Assembly: GCA_946413695.1 (NCBI GenBank)
Contig: CAMKLV010000009.1
Span: 11,174-75,173 of the forward strand
Reading direction: 5' to 3'
Length of the DNA: 64,000 bases
From: Firm-04 sp946413695
GTDB lineage: Bacteria; Bacillota; Clostridia; Oscillospirales; Ruminococcaceae
The translations under genes and the position numbers were made by a program. Below, in pieces: positions 63,996 to 64,000 of the stretch. Below the pieces are notes generated by a model. The model worked only from the letters and a program-made list of their open reading frames with translations, was not told the origin of the DNA and searched no databases. Each line of letters starts with the position of its first letter. The stretch's first letter is position 1.

Positions 63996-64000
63996 AAAAA

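Overview
The window looks like a chromosomal segment of a cellulosome-forming Ruminococcus (Ruminococcaceae). Three tandem secreted serpins carry dockerin modules with two calcium-loop repeats. There is a GH3 beta-glucosidase with the permuted domain order I associate with rumen Firmicutes, Firmicutes-type ribosome binding sites and sigma-A promoters, and a family of hairpin-rich intergenic repeats. Genus is inferred; species is not determined.

Positions 1-32300 are most of a temperate siphovirus prophage that abuts the 3' end of a tRNA-Leu(UAG) gene at 32301-32382. The left attachment site was not found and probably lies before base 1. Minus-strand genes run, in transcription order from 28.2 kb down to 0.1 kb: Cro-like regulator and small early genes; DUF3102-like coiled-coil protein, SSB, DnaD-like initiator with an internal palindrome (candidate origin), DUF1064; a second tyrosine recombinase; a run of small Cys-rich proteins; MazG-like protein and DUF1492 late regulator; portal, MuF protein with an HExxH C-terminal domain, two small cargo genes with their own terminators, HNH and large terminase; scaffold, capsid, connectors, tail tube, tail chaperones with a likely frameshift, tape measure, Dit, tail endopeptidase, receptor-binding proteins, holin and endolysin. 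On the plus strand (28.4-32.1 kb) lie the CI-like repressor, an AT-rich exonuclease-BRCT gene, a GNAT toxin-like pair and the integrase.

Positions 32.4-45.9 kb are host genes: an unknown protein, the GH3 enzyme, a MarR-controlled heterodimeric ABC exporter with one degenerate ATPase site, a GtrA-like membrane protein, an AgrC/AgrA-like two-component system (GHKL kinase and LytTR regulator) followed by an unannotated 19-residue hydrophobic peptide ORF with a strong RBS, a membrane-anchored M23 peptidase and a lipoprotein.

Positions 45984-52960 hold a second, unrelated and very compact phage-derived operon: TerS, TerL, portal, major capsid, prohead-protease-like protein, two connector-like proteins, a possible tube protein and a baseplate-hub-like protein. 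All frames are intact and mostly overlap by a few bases. No integrase, repressor, replication, tape-measure or lysis gene is visible, and base composition matches the host. It is a candidate domesticated particle or gene-transfer-agent-like system.

Positions 53-64 kb hold a SulP transporter, an ArsB/SLC13-like permease, the three dockerin-serpins in one operon, an NAD(P)-binding protein with an Rrf2 regulator, and a macrodomain/sirtuin locus collapsed by an internal deletion. Long intergenic stretches (41.5-41.9, 55.0-55.6, 63.7-64.0 kb) are built of modular hairpins whose stems covary between copies.
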